In this document: positions 16,554 through 26,700 of the stretch, piece after piece | Layout of the letters: the number at the start of each line of letters is the position of its first letter | How positions within the stretch are numbered: position 1 is the first letter of the stretch | IMG/VR virus record: IMGVR_UViG_3300032326_002451 | Span: 46,316-110,315 of that record | Length of the DNA: 64,000 bases | Strand: one strand, 5' to 3' | DNA from: a virus | Notes under the pieces: model-generated | What the model saw: the letters and a program-made list of their open reading frames with translations, nothing else | Told to the model about the DNA's origin: nothing | Database searches by the model: none | Position numbers and translations under genes: made by a program

Positions 16554-17630
16554 GAAGTTAAAGTCTACAGTCATCAAACCAGGACTCAAAGAAAAGTTCG
16601 AAGTATGAACTATTGCTCTTGTTGTGTCAATATCTGAAGAAAGTAATGATGTCCAACCAAATCCAGAAGATGGAGTCAAACCACCAGAAATTTGAGCAGC
16701 ATGCCAAAGTGGGTCATATATTTCCACCCTGAAGTCAGCATTCTCGTATCTTACAACACCAGGATCTTGCAATGTCATATCTGTAGTTCCTGATTGCAAA
16801 GATAAGTTTATGGCTTCATTTGCATCTAAAAATGTACTTGATCCTGTTCCGCCACTGTCAGTAAGGTTTTCAAGAAGTACAGCAGCTTTGCCACTTCCAG
16901 AAACTTTCAAGCCAGAAATACCAATAAATGGAAATTGTGTTCCTGGTTGAAAAGTGATTCCTGAGCCAGATCTTGGAGATCCATCAGCATTTGTGATTGT
17001 TAAGTTTGTACTACCTACACCAGTTGCAACATCGTAACCAGTAGCTCCTCCAAGAGTTCCCCAACCTCTGTAGTCATTCCAATCTCCTGGGATAAAGAAG
17101 TATTTCTTATCAGTACTTGCAGCAACATTGATATTTGCTGACATGACAAAATATTTTCTTGATCCAATTTGCACTCTAATATCATAGAATTTTGCTAATC
17201 TTGTGGGAGTACCTAAAGGGTTCAAAGCTTCAATCGAGCTGCTACTAATTTCGAATGCTGAAGTATTATTTGGATCACCATCAGATTCTAAAGTCAGGCT
17301 TACACTTGAAGCATCTTGTCCAATAGAAAAATTAGCTCCAGTAAGAATTGGAAGTACAGCAGTTTGAGGATTGAGAATTTCTCTTATTTTTTGGTTTGCT
17401 ATGTTTCTTCCATCCACAGTGGAACCAGCACCAACAAAAATAGGAGCTTCTATTGAAATTGTCTCATCAACAGTGCCAATATCCATAACTCTGGCTTTGG
17501 GTGTACCTTGAACATAATTGATGGAGCTTGCTTGCATATTCCTATTTCTGGAAAAGCTTGATGCAACAACTTCTTTGCCACCTAATTTTACTGACTTATA
17601 TACACCAAAAAGGTTATTGTTTATAGGCAT
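16536..17630 (-). CDS. Probable tail-tube-like virion protein (paralogue 1)
   Basis: 364 residues, all-beta in appearance, rich in Ser/Thr/Gly, with no signal peptide. It shares a segment with the upstream neighbour at 17699-18655: 'FIGISGLKVSGS' here and 'FMGISGVKWTGS' there. Both are also of similar size and have an early 'SSISNI/SSINYVQG(T/G)P' region, so the pair look like diverged duplicates. Beta-sandwich proteins duplicated in tandem next to large fibre genes are typical of tail tube, sheath or decoration proteins. I did not recognise a named family. The start has a GAGGAA ribosome site 6 bases upstream. Confidence 0.6.
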   Translation of the reverse strand: MPINNNLFGVYKSVKLGGKEVVASSFSRNRNMQASSINYVQGTPKARVMDIGTVDETISIEAPIFVGAGSTVDGRNIANQKIREILNPQTAVLPILTGANFSIGQDASSVSLTLESDGDPNNTSAFEISSSSIEALNPLGTPTRLAKFYDIRVQIGSRKYFVMSANINVAASTDKKYFFIPGDWNDYRGWGTLGGATGYDVATGVGSTNLTITNADGSPRSGSGITFQPGTQFPFIGISGLKVSGSGKAAVLLENLTDSGGTGSSTFLDANEAINLSLQSGTTDMTLQDPGVVRYENADFRVEIYDPLWHAAQISGGLTPSSGFGWTSLLSSDIDTTRAIVHTSNFSLSPGLMTVDFNFITWIK

Positions 17631-17698
17631 TCAATTTTCCTCAAACTTAATTTAATCTTAGTTATATATTTTTTGAAACCTACAGCTTAATCCTTTTT

Positions 17699-18655
17699 TT
17701 AAGCTATTGTAAAAACTCCATTTCCATAGGATGGTCTGTTGGGGCTCATAAGAGTTGACCATTCTGTAGTCCTTGTCAAAACGCTTGGTGTGAGAGGAAG
17801 TTGAGATATTTTAAATAAAGGTGTTATGTATCTTGCGGTTATAGGTCCAATTTTGAAAGTTAGATTTTCACCTTGCATCCAACCACCGTGAATAAATGTG
17901 TTAAGCTCCACGCCACTTCTTAGTAACTCAGTGAAAGAACCTGTCCATTTGACACCTGATATTCCCATAAATTGAATTTGGTCATTTCTTGTTGATGCTA
18001 TTCCAGACTCTTCTGTTTGATATGGAATTAAAAATACAGGAGTTTCCACTTGATTTGTTATCGTTAATGAAAATGAAGTTATGGTTCTCATGGATGATTC
18101 TTCTCTTGAAGCATCACAATCTCCCCAAGTCAAGGCTCGCCCAAGAACATCAAAACTGCCTGGAACTGCAAATTCTGAATTTGTTTCAGAATCAATCATG
18201 CCTTCAAAATTAATTTGTAAACTTACAGCTTCATTTTGCGAACAATTTAATGTAAGGGAATTTACAACCATAGAATTTATTTTTAGCAGTTGATTGTCAT
18301 CAGTTCCGCCATTTTCAGCTGTTATGTTATTATAAACAAGCAAATGATTAGTGTCCATAGATAATGCAGAAATTGGATTTTGTGCATGATTTAAAATTGC
18401 AGTTATTGCTGGTTCTAAAATAAATTCATCATTGACTCTGATAGGACAAGAGATACTTCCTGATATTTTTTTAAATTGAATATTCGATATTGAAGAACCA
18501 GGACCACCTTGGATGAAATTATTTACAGTGTCTATCTCTTGAGTCTGATTTATGTTACATGAGTCAACAAGCAAATAATGTCCATTGATCTTTATACTTC
18601 TTGTAATAAGACCAGTTGCAAATTCAGCTCTTGTAAGAATTCCAGGATAAGCCAT
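17699..18655 (-). CDS. Probable tail-tube-like virion protein (paralogue 2)
   Basis: 318 residues, beta-rich and soluble. It carries 'FMGISGVKWTGS', matching the sister gene at 16536-17630, and a C-terminal 'FKIGPITARYITPLFKIS' strand pattern. It starts within the stop codon of the 100-residue gene (TAATG at 18653-18657), which itself starts within the stop of the 2,570-residue repeat gene. All three should therefore be translated in sequence from one message. Tail tube or tube-associated protein is an inference from context and paralogy. Confidence 0.6.
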   Translation of the reverse strand: MAYPGILTRAEFATGLITRSIKINGHYLLVDSCNINQTQEIDTVNNFIQGGPGSSISNIQFKKISGSISCPIRVNDEFILEPAITAILNHAQNPISALSMDTNHLLVYNNITAENGGTDDNQLLKINSMVVNSLTLNCSQNEAVSLQINFEGMIDSETNSEFAVPGSFDVLGRALTWGDCDASREESSMRTITSFSLTITNQVETPVFLIPYQTEESGIASTRNDQIQFMGISGVKWTGSFTELLRSGVELNTFIHGGWMQGENLTFKIGPITARYITPLFKISQLPLTPSVLTRTTEWSTLMSPNRPSYGNGVFTIA

Positions 18656-18957
18656 TAGACATACCTTGCATCTTCAACTTGAAAAAAACTTTTCCATGAA
18701 GATGTTACATTTCCATAAGTAAACCATGAATATTTCCACTTACCAATAACATCTATATCAAGGTCAATATAATAAATACCAGTACTTTCATTTACAATAG
18801 CTGGAGTACTTGCAGTTGTATATGTTGTATAGTTTGTTTCACCAGGTTTCTCAAGCTCAAATTGAATTGATTGAGGATTTGTCAAAATGCCATCAATATC
18901 TCTGATTCTTGCTTTAATTCTAATAGTTTGATTTGTTAAAATAACATCTGACTTCAT
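18655..18957 (-). CDS. Small beta-sandwich virion protein
   Basis: 100 residues with an alternating strand pattern like an Ig or BIG domain ('TIRIKARIRDIDG', 'GIYYIDLDIDVIGKWKYSW', 'WKSFFQVED'). It is one-base coupled at both ends to neighbouring virion genes (TAATG junctions at 18655 and 18957). Head-tail joining, decoration or fibre-attachment protein are all possible; no family is firmly recognised. Confidence 0.6.
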   Translation of the reverse strand: MKSDVILTNQTIRIKARIRDIDGILTNPQSIQFELEKPGETNYTTYTTASTPAIVNESTGIYYIDLDIDVIGKWKYSWFTYGNVTSSWKSFFQVEDARYV

Positions 18958-21900
18958 TAACTTGTGCTCCTATAATTTAAATCAACTTCAATAGTTTGTA
19001 CTTTAGAAAGTGTGCTGTTTATGTCCTCTAAAATTTCAATATCAACTTCAATAGTTTGTAGTTTTTCATACCATCCTACGACTGGAATGTGAATTACAGT
19101 GATTTCACTTTCAATAGTTTGCTTTCTTTCATACCAAGAATGGATATTTCCTGGGAATTGAGGAATCTTAAGTTTATGTCTGCCTTGTCTCTCAGCTGTT
19201 CTAATACCATAAGGTCTTATGAAACTTTCACTATATAGTTTGTGTAAAGTGAATTTTTTGGTTTTATAAAGATTAATATTGACTGTATCGGATGCAGTCA
19301 ATGGTGTATCGAATATCACCTTACCTTCTAACGGATAAAGTGTATATCCTGAACTTAGAATATTAGAGTTGACTATGACTTCTGCAAATGTGTAGACTGA
19401 TGAATCCCAGAAGTTGACATTTACTCCATCAATAGTAACAAATATTTCCGTACTCGAGCCGAAACCATTCAATCTGTAAAGTGATAAATCAAATTCGCCA
19501 TTGTGAACCCTTTGTTCACTACTTATGGCCCAAGGATAAATTCTGTCTCTTCTTACAAGTTCGTGATAACCAATTGCTTGAAGAGACTCAATTGTATATG
19601 GATAAATTCTTGATATTGCTTTTAACTCATGAAGACCTAATATCTCATCACTTATTATTGAATAAGGATTTATTCTTGATACAGTCGTTAGCTTATGCAA
19701 TCCAAGATTTTCAAGACTTGTTATTGTATATGGTGAAATTAAGTATCCAACTTTTTCTAAGATATGTAAACCTAAGTTTGAAATATCCTTTATTGCAGAT
19801 GGATAGATGTTATAGTTTGAATTAAGTGTATGTAATCCAATTTGTTCCAAACTTGCAATAGAGTAAGGTCTTATGTCTGAGAAGTAAACAAATCTGTGTA
19901 AACCTAATTTTTCATCATTTGAAACAGCATATGGATAAATATTTTTTACATTCGTTAGTAAATGCAAGCCCGTAGTTTGATCTGTAAATATAGATGTTGG
20001 CCTAATATTTATTGGTGGAATGAATATTGTGTGAAGACCAGTTTGTTCATTACTTACAATACTATAAGGAATAATTGGATATTCATATACAAGTCTATGA
20101 TTTGATGCTTTTTCAATAGTCTTGACAGGATATGGTTGTATATTTACAGATCCAGGTAATAATGTTGGTGGCTTCGGATATAAGTCTGATGGAGAAGGAA
20201 CAATTGGACCATAACCAGGCAGTGTTGGGAATGAATTGTTTAGGTAAATGTATTGACCATATCTCAAGGTCATGACACCACCTGTACCACTATCTACTAT
20301 CAATGAATATGGATATATAAATGCTCTTGTAGTAAGTCTGTGTCGCCCCAATCTTTCAACGCTTGATATTGAATATGGCTCTATGCCAATGTTGTATCTA
20401 ATCTGATGCAAACCAACATTTTGATTTGTAAGAATTGAATATGGGTAAATAGCCTTAATATTTGATAAAGTGTGAAGACCTAAGAATTCATTACTTCTAA
20501 TAGAGTAAGGATTGATCTGTATTCTGCCAGCCAGTGAATGATAGCCAGTTTTGCTGATATCTAATATTGTATACGGATAAATATTTTTATTAGAAGTAAG
20601 CCTATGTAACCCTAATATTTCATTAGACTTGATAGAGTATGGATATATTGCCTTTATGTTTGCAAGTGTATGCAATCCAAGAGTTTCACTTGAAACAATT
20701 GAATAAGGCAAGATATTGTTTGTACTTCTTAATCTGTGTAATCCAAGCTTTTCAACAGAAATTATTGTGTAAGGCAATATATTTTTGACTGTAGAAAGTG
20801 TGTGTCTTCCAAGATTTTCTGTTGATCTAACTGTATATGGATAAATATTATTGATAGATCTAAGAGTGTGAAGGCCTAATTTTTCATCAGAGACTATAGA
20901 ATAAGGAAGTATTGTAATATTTCCTAATAAACGATGTAAACCAAGTTTTTCTATTGACTTAATTGAGTATGGTCTTATGTCTACACCAGCAATAGAAAGT
21001 AAATGAACATTAGCTTTTTCAGTAGATAGTATTCTGTATGGATAAATATAATTTAAAGCACGTAATGTATGTAGGCCAGTCTTTTCAATAGATAAAATTG
21101 TGAAAGGATAAATATTTTTTGAAGTTGTGAGTCTATGCAAACCAAGTTTTTCAATTGACCTAATCGAATATGGCACTATTCCTCTTATTGAAGTAAGTAC
21201 ATGAAGGCCTAACTTTTCATTTTCCTTAATTGTGTATGGATATATATAAGCTAAACCACGTAATGTGTGTAGTCCTAATTTTTCTATAGATTGTATTGCT
21301 GATGGGAAAATGAAATTGCCACCAGTTGTAAGTATATGCCTTCCCAATCTTTCCGTAGTTCGAATAGCATAAGGCCTAATATTTGCCAGCGTATTCAAGG
21401 TATGAAGGCCTAAAAGTTCAGTGCTTACAATTCTATAAGGTAAGATATTTGTTACTGATGAAATCCTGTGTAATCCAAGCTTTTCATTTGTGATAACACT
21501 GTAAGGATAAATATTTTTTGCAGATGTAAGTCTGTGTAATCCTAAAATTTCATTTGATCTTATAGAATAAGGATTGATATTATTTCTTGCATTTAATCTA
21601 TGAATTCCAAGATTATCAATGCTTATGATTGAATATGGAATGATTGAACTAAATTTACCTAATCTATGTAAACCTAATTTTTCACTTGAAATTATTCTGT
21701 AAGGTAAAATATTTACATTTCCAGGTGAAAGTCTATGAACGCCCAATAATTCTGTTGATCTGATAGAATATGGTCTTATTCTCGCTAATGATGTAAGTCT
21801 GTGTCGTCCTAAATTTTCTAAACTTATGATTGTATATGGGATTATATTAATTCTTGAAGATAATCTGTGATATCCCAAACGATCAATTGTGAGCACAGAA

Positions 21901-24900
21901 TAAGGTCTTATATTTACAGATCCTGGCACTAAGTTATGAAGGCCTAACTTTTCCACTCCCAGGATTGATGCGGGTCTTATGTCTGACCCTAATGCGATTA
22001 AGACATTTTTACCAGAAACACGCTCTGTGCTAATTAATGAATAAGGTAATATATTTTTAAGTGATGTAAGAGTATTTCTGCCTAATTTTTCTAAACCTAA
22101 AATTGATTTTGGATAAATATTGTAAAGACTTCTTAAAGTGTGTAATCCAGTTTTTTCAGCAGTTGAAATACCTCTATTTGCTAAGTTAATAACAATTCCA
22201 CCAAAAGTAAGTCTTGGTAACCCCAATCTCTCCGCTGAAGGAATACCATAAACATAATCAACGAATTGAGCTTCAATATTGGTTAGGTGATCAAATGCAG
22301 AATCACTAAATGCTGTGATACCCATGTAACCTTTAGTGTAAGTGGTATCAGTTACAATTAAAGTAGCAGCAGTTACTAAGGATCCACCACCAGAGGCATA
22401 TAATTTAGCTGTTATTACACCGGAATCTGTCCATGTTACAATAATTCTATACCAAGTGTTTGGTATGACGAGTCCAGGTAAGTTGTACGAAGCTAAAGTT
22501 GTTGTTGTACCACCAATAGTTCTTCTTAAAGAGAATGATGGATTCCCAGTGGTATTTGCAGCGTTGACCACAGCAAAGTAACCATTTCTCACATCAGATG
22601 CTTGTACGCCAAAAGCTAAACCAGCTATACCATTACCGCTTAGAACTTGCAACCAACCTGCCCAGTAGAAGTCTGCGCCTCTGAGATATTCCAAAGGATA
22701 TGCAATTGTTGCAGTACCAGCTGTATTTGGGAATGCAGTAGATCTTCTTAAAGATTTTCCTTCAGGGTATAAACTGTAGGCTTGTTCCCATATAAACTGA
22801 TCACTATTTCCAAATGTAAATACATTTACATCATCTAATTTATCGTAAAATCTATTTCTAAATCTTAATCCTGATCCTGTTGACTCTACAGATAAAATAG
22901 AATATGGTTTTATAAATCTTAATAATTTATGCAAACCAAGTTTTTCTGTGTCTCTGATTGAGTAAGGATTGATATTTCTTTGACTTTTAAGAGTATGTCT
23001 GCCCAAATTCTCAAGAGTTTTTTGAGTGTAAGGTCTAATATTGCTTGTAAGTTTTGTCTGCAAAGAAACATTTTCAAATGTTCGAATAGAGTATGGCAGT
23101 ATGTTTGTTAACGCACGTAATCTCTGTCTGCCAATATATTCAATAGACCTAACACTATAAGGAACAATTGATTTTATGGTAGATAATCTGTGCTGACCAA
23201 GACTTTCTACAGAAATAATTCTGTATGGTCTTATATTTGAAATACCCGTGGACAATCTTACAAATGAAGATGTTTTTTCTGTTGAAATCAAAGAAATATG
23301 AATTATATTTGATATACCACGTAAAGTATTTCTGCCTAATCTTTCAATAGATCTGATACTATATGGATAAATATTCTTTAGTGTTCTAAGGTTATGTATT
23401 CCTAAAAACTCATTAGATATAATTCTATAAGGTCTAATGTTGTATGCATTTTTAGATACAGTATGGTATCCATTTCTCTCTGTCGATAAAATAGTTCTTG
23501 GATAAATATTGTAATTTGAAGAAATATTTTGCCTGCCAATAATTTCAATGCTTCTTATTGAATATGGTAGAATATTTTTTCTGGTAGTAAGTCTATTAAC
23601 ATTTGTAGTTTTTTCTGTAGATCTAATTGTGAATGGAAGAATATATGCCGCAAGTCCGGAAATTATTTGTCTTCCTAAAAATTCTGTTGACCTTAAGGAA
23701 TATGGTCTTATATTTACTCCACTTACTGTAAATCTAACAAAACTTGAGACAAATTCCATAGATTTTATTGAATATGGTCTTATGGAAGCAATATTTGATA
23801 ATGTGTTTAGCCCAAGTTTTTCTGAATCCTTGACGGGATAAGGTCTTATGAATAATGATCCGGCTGAAAGTCTATTGTATCCAACTCTTTCAGTGCTTCT
23901 TATGCTGTACGGAATTATATTAGCAATTGTGGAAAGTCTATGTACTCCAAGTCTTTCATTAGAATAAATTCCATAAGGAATTATAGATCTAAAAGCTGAT
24001 AATGCATGGTGCCCAGTTCTTTCAATGGACAAAATCCTATATGGGTAAATGTTTCTTATCGAAGATAATCTTGTGATATTTCCAATTTGTTCAATAGATC
24101 TTATGCCGTAAGGTCTAATGAATGAAAGACTTGAAAGTCTTTGCTGGCCAAGATTTTCAATTGACCTAACACTGTACGGAATAATATTTTTTATATTTGA
24201 TAAATTGTGAATTCCAAGCTTTTCAATAGAATTTATTGTGTAAGGATATATATTTCTTAAAGATGAAAGTCTATTGAAACCACTTACAAGTTCTATCTGC
24301 TTTATCGAATAAGGAATTATAGATCTTATGGTAGATAATCTATTTTGGCCCAGTAATTCTGTAGATGTTATTGAGTATGGTAAAATATTTTTTATTGATG
24401 ATAATCTGTGATATCCAGTACTTTGAGTTGTAAGAATTCTATATGGATATATATTGTAAGCTGCTTTAAGTAAAGTTGCTTGCCCAAATCTTTCTAAATC
24501 AAATATAGAGTACGGGATAATATTTTTTCTTGTTGTTAGGACATGATATCCATTGTTCTGAACACTAAATATAGAATATGGTCTTATGTTATTATTGCTG
24601 CTTAGTCTCTGAATTCCAATAAGTTCTGTTGTTCGTAAACTATATGGATTTATTGTTACTTGACCTGAAGATAATCTATTTCTTCCTAATCTTTCTGTTG
24701 ATAAGATTGGGTAAGGTATAAGTTGACTTCCTTGAGCAAAAAATCTATTATAAGGCGCCAAAAATTCTATTGACTTAATACTATAAGGAATAATATTAAT
24801 TGCGCCTGGTGTTAATCTTGACAGGTTGCCTAATTTTTCTATTCCTAAAATACTCGGAGGAAGGATATTATTTTGAGCTGATAATCTTACTGCATTATTG

Positions 24901-26669
24901 GTTTTTTCTGAAGAAAAAATAGAATAAGGTCTTATTGAAGAAGCTCCAGGAGATAATGTAGCCAAACCTAATTTTTCTAAATTTAAAATTCCTGAAAAAC
25001 CTTCAATAAATTGAGCTTCTATATTTGTTAAGTGGTCAAAAGCAGTATCACTGAATGCTGAAATACCCATATACCCTGTTGTATATGCAGTGTCTGTAGC
25101 AGTCAAAATACCAGCAGTGACTAAAGACCCACCTCCAGATGCATACAGTTTAGCTGTAATTAATCCAGAAGATGACCAGGTGACAATTATTCTGTACCAT
25201 GTATTAGGAATTACAAGTCCTGATAAATTGTATGAAGCTAATGTGGTAGTTGTACCGCCTACTGTTTTTCTCAGTGAAAATGATGGATTTGCTACTGTAT
25301 TAGCAGCATTTATAACCGCAAAGTATCCATTTCTGACATCTGAAGCTTGAACTCCAAAAGCCATGCCAGCAATTCCATTACCACTAAGAATTTGCAACCA
25401 TCCAGCCCAATAAAAATCTGGACCCCTATCGTACTCCATTGGCAAAACTATAGTTGCTGTGCCAGCAGTGTTTGGAAATGCAGTAGATCTTTTTAAGGTT
25501 TTTCCTTCAGGATATAAACTATACGCTTGTTCCCAAACAAATTGGCTTGTGTCTCCATAGTTAAAAATATTTACTTCATCAAGCGTGTCATAAAATCTAT
25601 TTCTAAATTTATTAATTCCCAATTTTTCAATTGATTGTATAGATCTTGGGTAAATTGAATTTGAAGCTGATAGTCTTTGGTTACCAATTGTTTGATTACT
25701 TGAGATACTTGCTGGATTTATTCGTTTTTGTGTACGTAAATTTGTTCTTCCAAGAATCTCATTAGATCTTATTGCATATGGATTTATATTTTTAGTGCTT
25801 GCTAATCTTGATCGACCTAAATTTTGTGCAGAAACTACAGAATGAGGCCTGATTCGAGCAGCGCCTTTTAATATTGTTGTACGCCCAAGAAATTCTAAAG
25901 TCTTGGCTGAGTATTGATTGATATTTCTGACAACACGATGTCGTGTAGAAACAAATTCAGTAGAGCGAATTCCATATGGATTTATGTTATCTGCAGTCGT
26001 TCCACCAGTGTAGGTTACAACAGCATGTATTCTATCAATTTTTGCAAAATCTATGCCACCTGTAAAACCATCTTTGAAAAGATTGGTTGACAAAACTACA
26101 CCAAAGTTTGAACTTTTTATTTCACTTGGTGTCCATGTAGTTCCCCAAAGATAACTTGTATTACCTAATGTTTCAGTTTCTTCTGTAATGTTCCAATAAG
26201 GAGGTGTTATAGAATTAGCTGTAAACCAGTCAGTGCCTGTCTCATTTGTACCATCTTTAGATAAGTAAACTCTGTCTAAAGAACAGCCATAAACAGCTTC
26301 ACCTACTTCATTCAGTTTGTGTTCAACGTATACTTGTATTCCTGTAATAGTAGCGTCATTAGGTATAGATGATGCTCCAGAACCATTTTTTACAATTAAA
26401 TAAGATGAAATACCATTGTCAATTACAATAACATTTACATTAATTGTTCCAATAGTGTCTGCTAATATTTGAAATCCATATTGATTGTCAGAAGCAAATA
26501 AATTTTGAGGATTGCCACTTGGAAAAGTAAATCCAACATCATTATTTATAAGATTCGTTCCATCAGAAGCCCAAGTTAAATAACCATTGTTGGCATTTCC
26601 TTGAACATAGTACATTCTGTCATGTAATTTTTGAGCATAAGCTGAGAATGTAATTGTTACTGTAGGCAT
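18957..26669 (-). CDS. Giant 22-residue-repeat tail or fibre protein with two LamG-like domains
   Basis: 2,570 residues. Residues 1-225 form a beta domain with 'IPNDATITGIQVYVEHK', a pattern seen in secreted and fibre proteins. From about 228 to 2495 I count about 79 copies of a 22-residue unit (range 20-25) with consensus NIxPYSIxSxExLGxHRL. The unit array is interrupted by two LamG/concanavalin-like domains (about 355-555 and 1268-1473) that are near-duplicates, a proline-rich insert near 2130, and near 2400 a beta domain with 'PLTASDTVNINL' shared with the protein at 6-7556. The last 60 residues hold three 'QTIE' repeats. I infer a very long solenoid or fibre displayed on the virion with glycan-binding LamG knobs. 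The ATG at 26669 has a GGTGAT ribosome site. I know of no named family for the repeat. Confidence 0.8.
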   Translation of the reverse strand: MPTVTITFSAYAQKLHDRMYYVQGNANNGYLTWASDGTNLINNDVGFTFPSGNPQNLFASDNQYGFQILADTIGTINVNVIVIDNGISSYLIVKNGSGASSIPNDATITGIQVYVEHKLNEVGEAVYGCSLDRVYLSKDGTNETGTDWFTANSITPPYWNITEETETLGNTSYLWGTTWTPSEIKSSNFGVVLSTNLFKDGFTGGIDFAKIDRIHAVVTYTGGTTADNINPYGIRSTEFVSTRHRVVRNINQYSAKTLEFLGRTTILKGAARIRPHSVVSAQNLGRSRLASTKNINPYAIRSNEILGRTNLRTQKRINPASISSNQTIGNQRLSASNSIYPRSIQSIEKLGINKFRNRFYDTLDEVNIFNYGDTSQFVWEQAYSLYPEGKTLKRSTAFPNTAGTATIVLPMEYDRGPDFYWAGWLQILSGNGIAGMAFGVQASDVRNGYFAVINAANTVANPSFSLRKTVGGTTTTLASYNLSGLVIPNTWYRIIVTWSSSGLITAKLYASGGGSLVTAGILTATDTAYTTGYMGISAFSDTAFDHLTNIEAQFIEGFSGILNLEKLGLATLSPGASSIRPYSIFSSEKTNNAVRLSAQNNILPPSILGIEKLGNLSRLTPGAINIIPYSIKSIEFLAPYNRFFAQGSQLIPYPILSTERLGRNRLSSGQVTINPYSLRTTELIGIQRLSSNNNIRPYSIFSVQNNGYHVLTTRKNIIPYSIFDLERFGQATLLKAAYNIYPYRILTTQSTGYHRLSSIKNILPYSITSTELLGQNRLSTIRSIIPYSIKQIELVSGFNRLSSLRNIYPYTINSIEKLGIHNLSNIKNIIPYSVRSIENLGQQRLSSLSFIRPYGIRSIEQIGNITRLSSIRNIYPYRILSIERTGHHALSAFRSIIPYGIYSNERLGVHRLSTIANIIPYSIRSTERVGYNRLSAGSLFIRPYPVKDSEKLGLNTLSNIASIRPYSIKSMEFVSSFVRFTVSGVNIRPYSLRSTEFLGRQIISGLAAYILPFTIRSTEKTTNVNRLTTRKNILPYSIRSIEIIGRQNISSNYNIYPRTILSTERNGYHTVSKNAYNIRPYRIISNEFLGIHNLRTLKNIYPYSIRSIERLGRNTLRGISNIIHISLISTEKTSSFVRLSTGISNIRPYRIISVESLGQHRLSTIKSIVPYSVRSIEYIGRQRLRALTNILPYSIRTFENVSLQTKLTSNIRPYTQKTLENLGRHTLKSQRNINPYSIRDTEKLGLHKLLRFIKPYSILSVESTGSGLRFRNRFYDKLDDVNVFTFGNSDQFIWEQAYSLYPEGKSLRRSTAFPNTAGTATIAYPLEYLRGADFYWAGWLQVLSGNGIAGLAFGVQASDVRNGYFAVVNAANTTGNPSFSLRRTIGGTTTTLASYNLPGLVIPNTWYRIIVTWTDSGVITAKLYASGGGSLVTAATLIVTDTTYTKGYMGITAFSDSAFDHLTNIEAQFVDYVYGIPSAERLGLPRLTFGGIVINLANRGISTAEKTGLHTLRSLYNIYPKSILGLEKLGRNTLTSLKNILPYSLISTERVSGKNVLIALGSDIRPASILGVEKLGLHNLVPGSVNIRPYSVLTIDRLGYHRLSSRINIIPYTIISLENLGRHRLTSLARIRPYSIRSTELLGVHRLSPGNVNILPYRIISSEKLGLHRLGKFSSIIPYSIISIDNLGIHRLNARNNINPYSIRSNEILGLHRLTSAKNIYPYSVITNEKLGLHRISSVTNILPYRIVSTELLGLHTLNTLANIRPYAIRTTERLGRHILTTGGNFIFPSAIQSIEKLGLHTLRGLAYIYPYTIKENEKLGLHVLTSIRGIVPYSIRSIEKLGLHRLTTSKNIYPFTILSIEKTGLHTLRALNYIYPYRILSTEKANVHLLSIAGVDIRPYSIKSIEKLGLHRLLGNITILPYSIVSDEKLGLHTLRSINNIYPYTVRSTENLGRHTLSTVKNILPYTIISVEKLGLHRLRSTNNILPYSIVSSETLGLHTLANIKAIYPYSIKSNEILGLHRLTSNKNIYPYTILDISKTGYHSLAGRIQINPYSIRSNEFLGLHTLSNIKAIYPYSILTNQNVGLHQIRYNIGIEPYSISSVERLGRHRLTTRAFIYPYSLIVDSGTGGVMTLRYGQYIYLNNSFPTLPGYGPIVPSPSDLYPKPPTLLPGSVNIQPYPVKTIEKASNHRLVYEYPIIPYSIVSNEQTGLHTIFIPPINIRPTSIFTDQTTGLHLLTNVKNIYPYAVSNDEKLGLHRFVYFSDIRPYSIASLEQIGLHTLNSNYNIYPSAIKDISNLGLHILEKVGYLISPYTITSLENLGLHKLTTVSRINPYSIISDEILGLHELKAISRIYPYTIESLQAIGYHELVRRDRIYPWAISSEQRVHNGEFDLSLYRLNGFGSSTEIFVTIDGVNVNFWDSSVYTFAEVIVNSNILSSGYTLYPLEGKVIFDTPLTASDTVNINLYKTKKFTLHKLYSESFIRPYGIRTAERQGRHKLKIPQFPGNIHSWYERKQTIESEITVIHIPVVGWYEKLQTIEVDIEILEDINSTLSKVQTIEVDLNYRSTS
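22250..22865 (-). repeat. LamG-like domain copy 2 inside the repeat protein
   Basis: The same domain again ('RNRFYDKLDDVNVF' to 'FDHLTNIEAQF'), about 2.7 kb downstream of copy 1. The residues are almost the same, while many third codon positions differ, indicating an old internal duplication under purifying selection. Confidence 0.75.
25005..25605 (-). repeat. LamG-like domain copy 1 inside the repeat protein
   Basis: About 200 residues beginning 'RNRFYDTLDEVNIF' and ending 'FDHLTNIEAQF', with 'FYWAGWLQILSGNGIAG' and 'NTWYRIIVTW' strands typical of jelly-roll LamG/concanavalin folds. It replaces the tail of one 22-residue unit. Confidence 0.75.
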
Positions 26670-26700
26670 TAGATCACCATGCCATTACACATAAAAACAG

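Larger units (their letters stand above)
19165..25990 (-). repeat. About 79 tandem 22-residue (66-bp) protein repeats
   Basis: Each unit reads N/S-I-x-P-Y-S-I-x-S-x-E-x-L-G-x-H-x-L plus four variable residues. The proline-tyrosine, glutamate, glycine and final leucine are the best kept positions. DNA of the units is far more divergent than the protein pattern, so the array is old and held by selection on the protein. Units towards the C-terminal half (about copies 43-67) are the most uniform, nearly all exactly 22 residues with LGLHRL or LGLHTL. Confidence 0.85.

Noticed and set aside
19165-25990. Possible CRISPR-like array because of about 66-bp periodicity
   Set aside because: Units are contiguous codons in one frame with diverged DNA and no alternating fixed repeat and unique spacer.
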